Part shown: positions 63,753 through 64,000 of the stretch, in pieces | How the letters are laid out: every line of letters starts with the position of its first letter | Position numbering within the stretch: position 1 is the stretch's first letter | Assembly (NCBI RefSeq): GCF_000013885.1 | Contig: NC_007964.1 | Coordinates: 2,032,001-2,096,000, forward strand | Reading direction: 5' to 3' | DNA from: Nitrobacter hamburgensis X14 | GTDB taxonomy: Bacteria; Pseudomonadota; Alphaproteobacteria; Rhizobiales; Xanthobacteraceae | DNA: 64,000 bases | Translations under genes and position numbers: made by a program | Notes under the pieces: generated by a model | Databases searched by the model: none | The model's input: the letters and a program-made list of their open reading frames with translations, nothing else | What the model was told of the DNA's origin: nothing

Positions 63753-64000
63753 GCGGCCGGAGATCATGGACGCGACCAGGTTTTCACGATGCTCGAAGCT
63801 CATGATCAGCACGCCGATGACGTGCGCCACGACGAGGCCAACCGTCAGATTGGCCAGGAACTCGTGGACGTGTTCGATCAACTTGGAGCCCCAGTAGGCG
63901 TCCGTGGTCATCACGTAGCCCGTGGCGCACGTGCCGGCCAGCGCGATCAGGAGCGCGACGATCATCGCACCGCCCGCTGGGTTGTGCCCGACATAGCGGG
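63735..64000 (-). CDS. Cytochrome b561-like membrane protein, C-terminal part
   Basis: Enters from the right edge on the minus strand (RYVGHNPAGGAMIVALLIAL) and ends at 63735. Two hydrophobic helices (MIVALLIALAGTCATGYVMT, and LTVGLVVAHVIGVLIMSF) with His residues placed for haem (VHEFLANL, AHVIGVLIMSFEHRENLVAS) match the C-terminal part of cytochrome b/b6-type Ni,Fe-hydrogenase or b561 proteins. Terminal RKRAAD is basic. Only ~88 residues are in the window. Confidence 0.8.
   Translation of the reverse strand, partial: RYVGHNPAGGAMIVALLIALAGTCATGYVMTTDAYWGSKLIEHVHEFLANLTVGLVVAHVIGVLIMSFEHRENLVASMISGRKRAAD

Overview
The window looks like the chromosome of an alphaproteobacterium of the Bradyrhizobium/Nitrobacter/Rhodopseudomonas/Afipia group (Nitrobacteraceae). 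The main support is the gene order dusB-ntrB-ntrC-ntrY-ntrX-dat-hfq-hflX, the fused ispDF gene, a PopZ-type DUF2497 protein next to valS, and high-GC codon use. No rRNA, tRNA or CRISPR array was recognised.

Layout. 1-0.2 kb: the cut-off end of an unidentified gene and an IS transposase scrap. 0.46-25.05 kb: ordinary core genome with outer-membrane export (tolC), polar organisation (popZ), valS, an MFS transporter, DNA repair (AAG glycosylase), lipoate synthesis (lipA), a Coq10/RatA protein, cinA, ispDF, the nitrogen two-component block (dusB-ntrBC, ntrYX), dat, hfq, hflX, an aldehyde dehydrogenase, mazG and queC. 25.15-36.95 kb: a metal-efflux island with two complete HME-RND systems. The first (czcCBA-like) has the D..D..E fourth-helix signature of the Zn/Co/Cd class. 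The second (cusBA-like) has the A..D..E signature of the Cu/Ag class. Small Cys/His-containing proteins accompany both.

37.1-46.9 kb: the most interesting stretch. A Tn7-like transposition operon (tnsA-tnsB-tnsC-tniQ, minus strand) has intact catalytic residues by eye. On one side lie four imperfect direct repeats that could be a transposon end, plus a small ArsR-like regulator. On the other side lies a second minus-strand operon of translationally coupled genes: a TnsA-like protein whose nuclease residues are gone, two small Cys-containing proteins, and a tyrosine-recombinase-fold protein lacking part of its catalytic set. A ribbon-helix-helix gene diverges from it across an intergenic region with an 11-6-11 perfect palindrome and extra GATAG/CTATC half-sites. 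I read these modules as possibly one mobile element or its control system; that link is inference.

47-58.6 kb: a decaying accessory region. It has an IS630-type remnant; an apparently intact operon of MFS transporter, barrel-like protein, beta-propeller and DUF1259 protein; and, upstream of it, scars where greA, chrA, a DUF1080-like gene, a superoxide dismutase (chrC-like), a cystathionine gamma-synthase-family gene and dnaE2 were shortened or fused. A 735-aa protein with a PD-(D/E)xK-type nuclease motif sits among them. 58.8-64 kb: a SulP transporter, a DegP-like protease diverging from a protease homologue without its His and Asp, a frameshifted LuxR-type regulator, and the start of a cytochrome b561-like gene.

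All identifications come from reading the sequence and remembered family features; no database search was possible.
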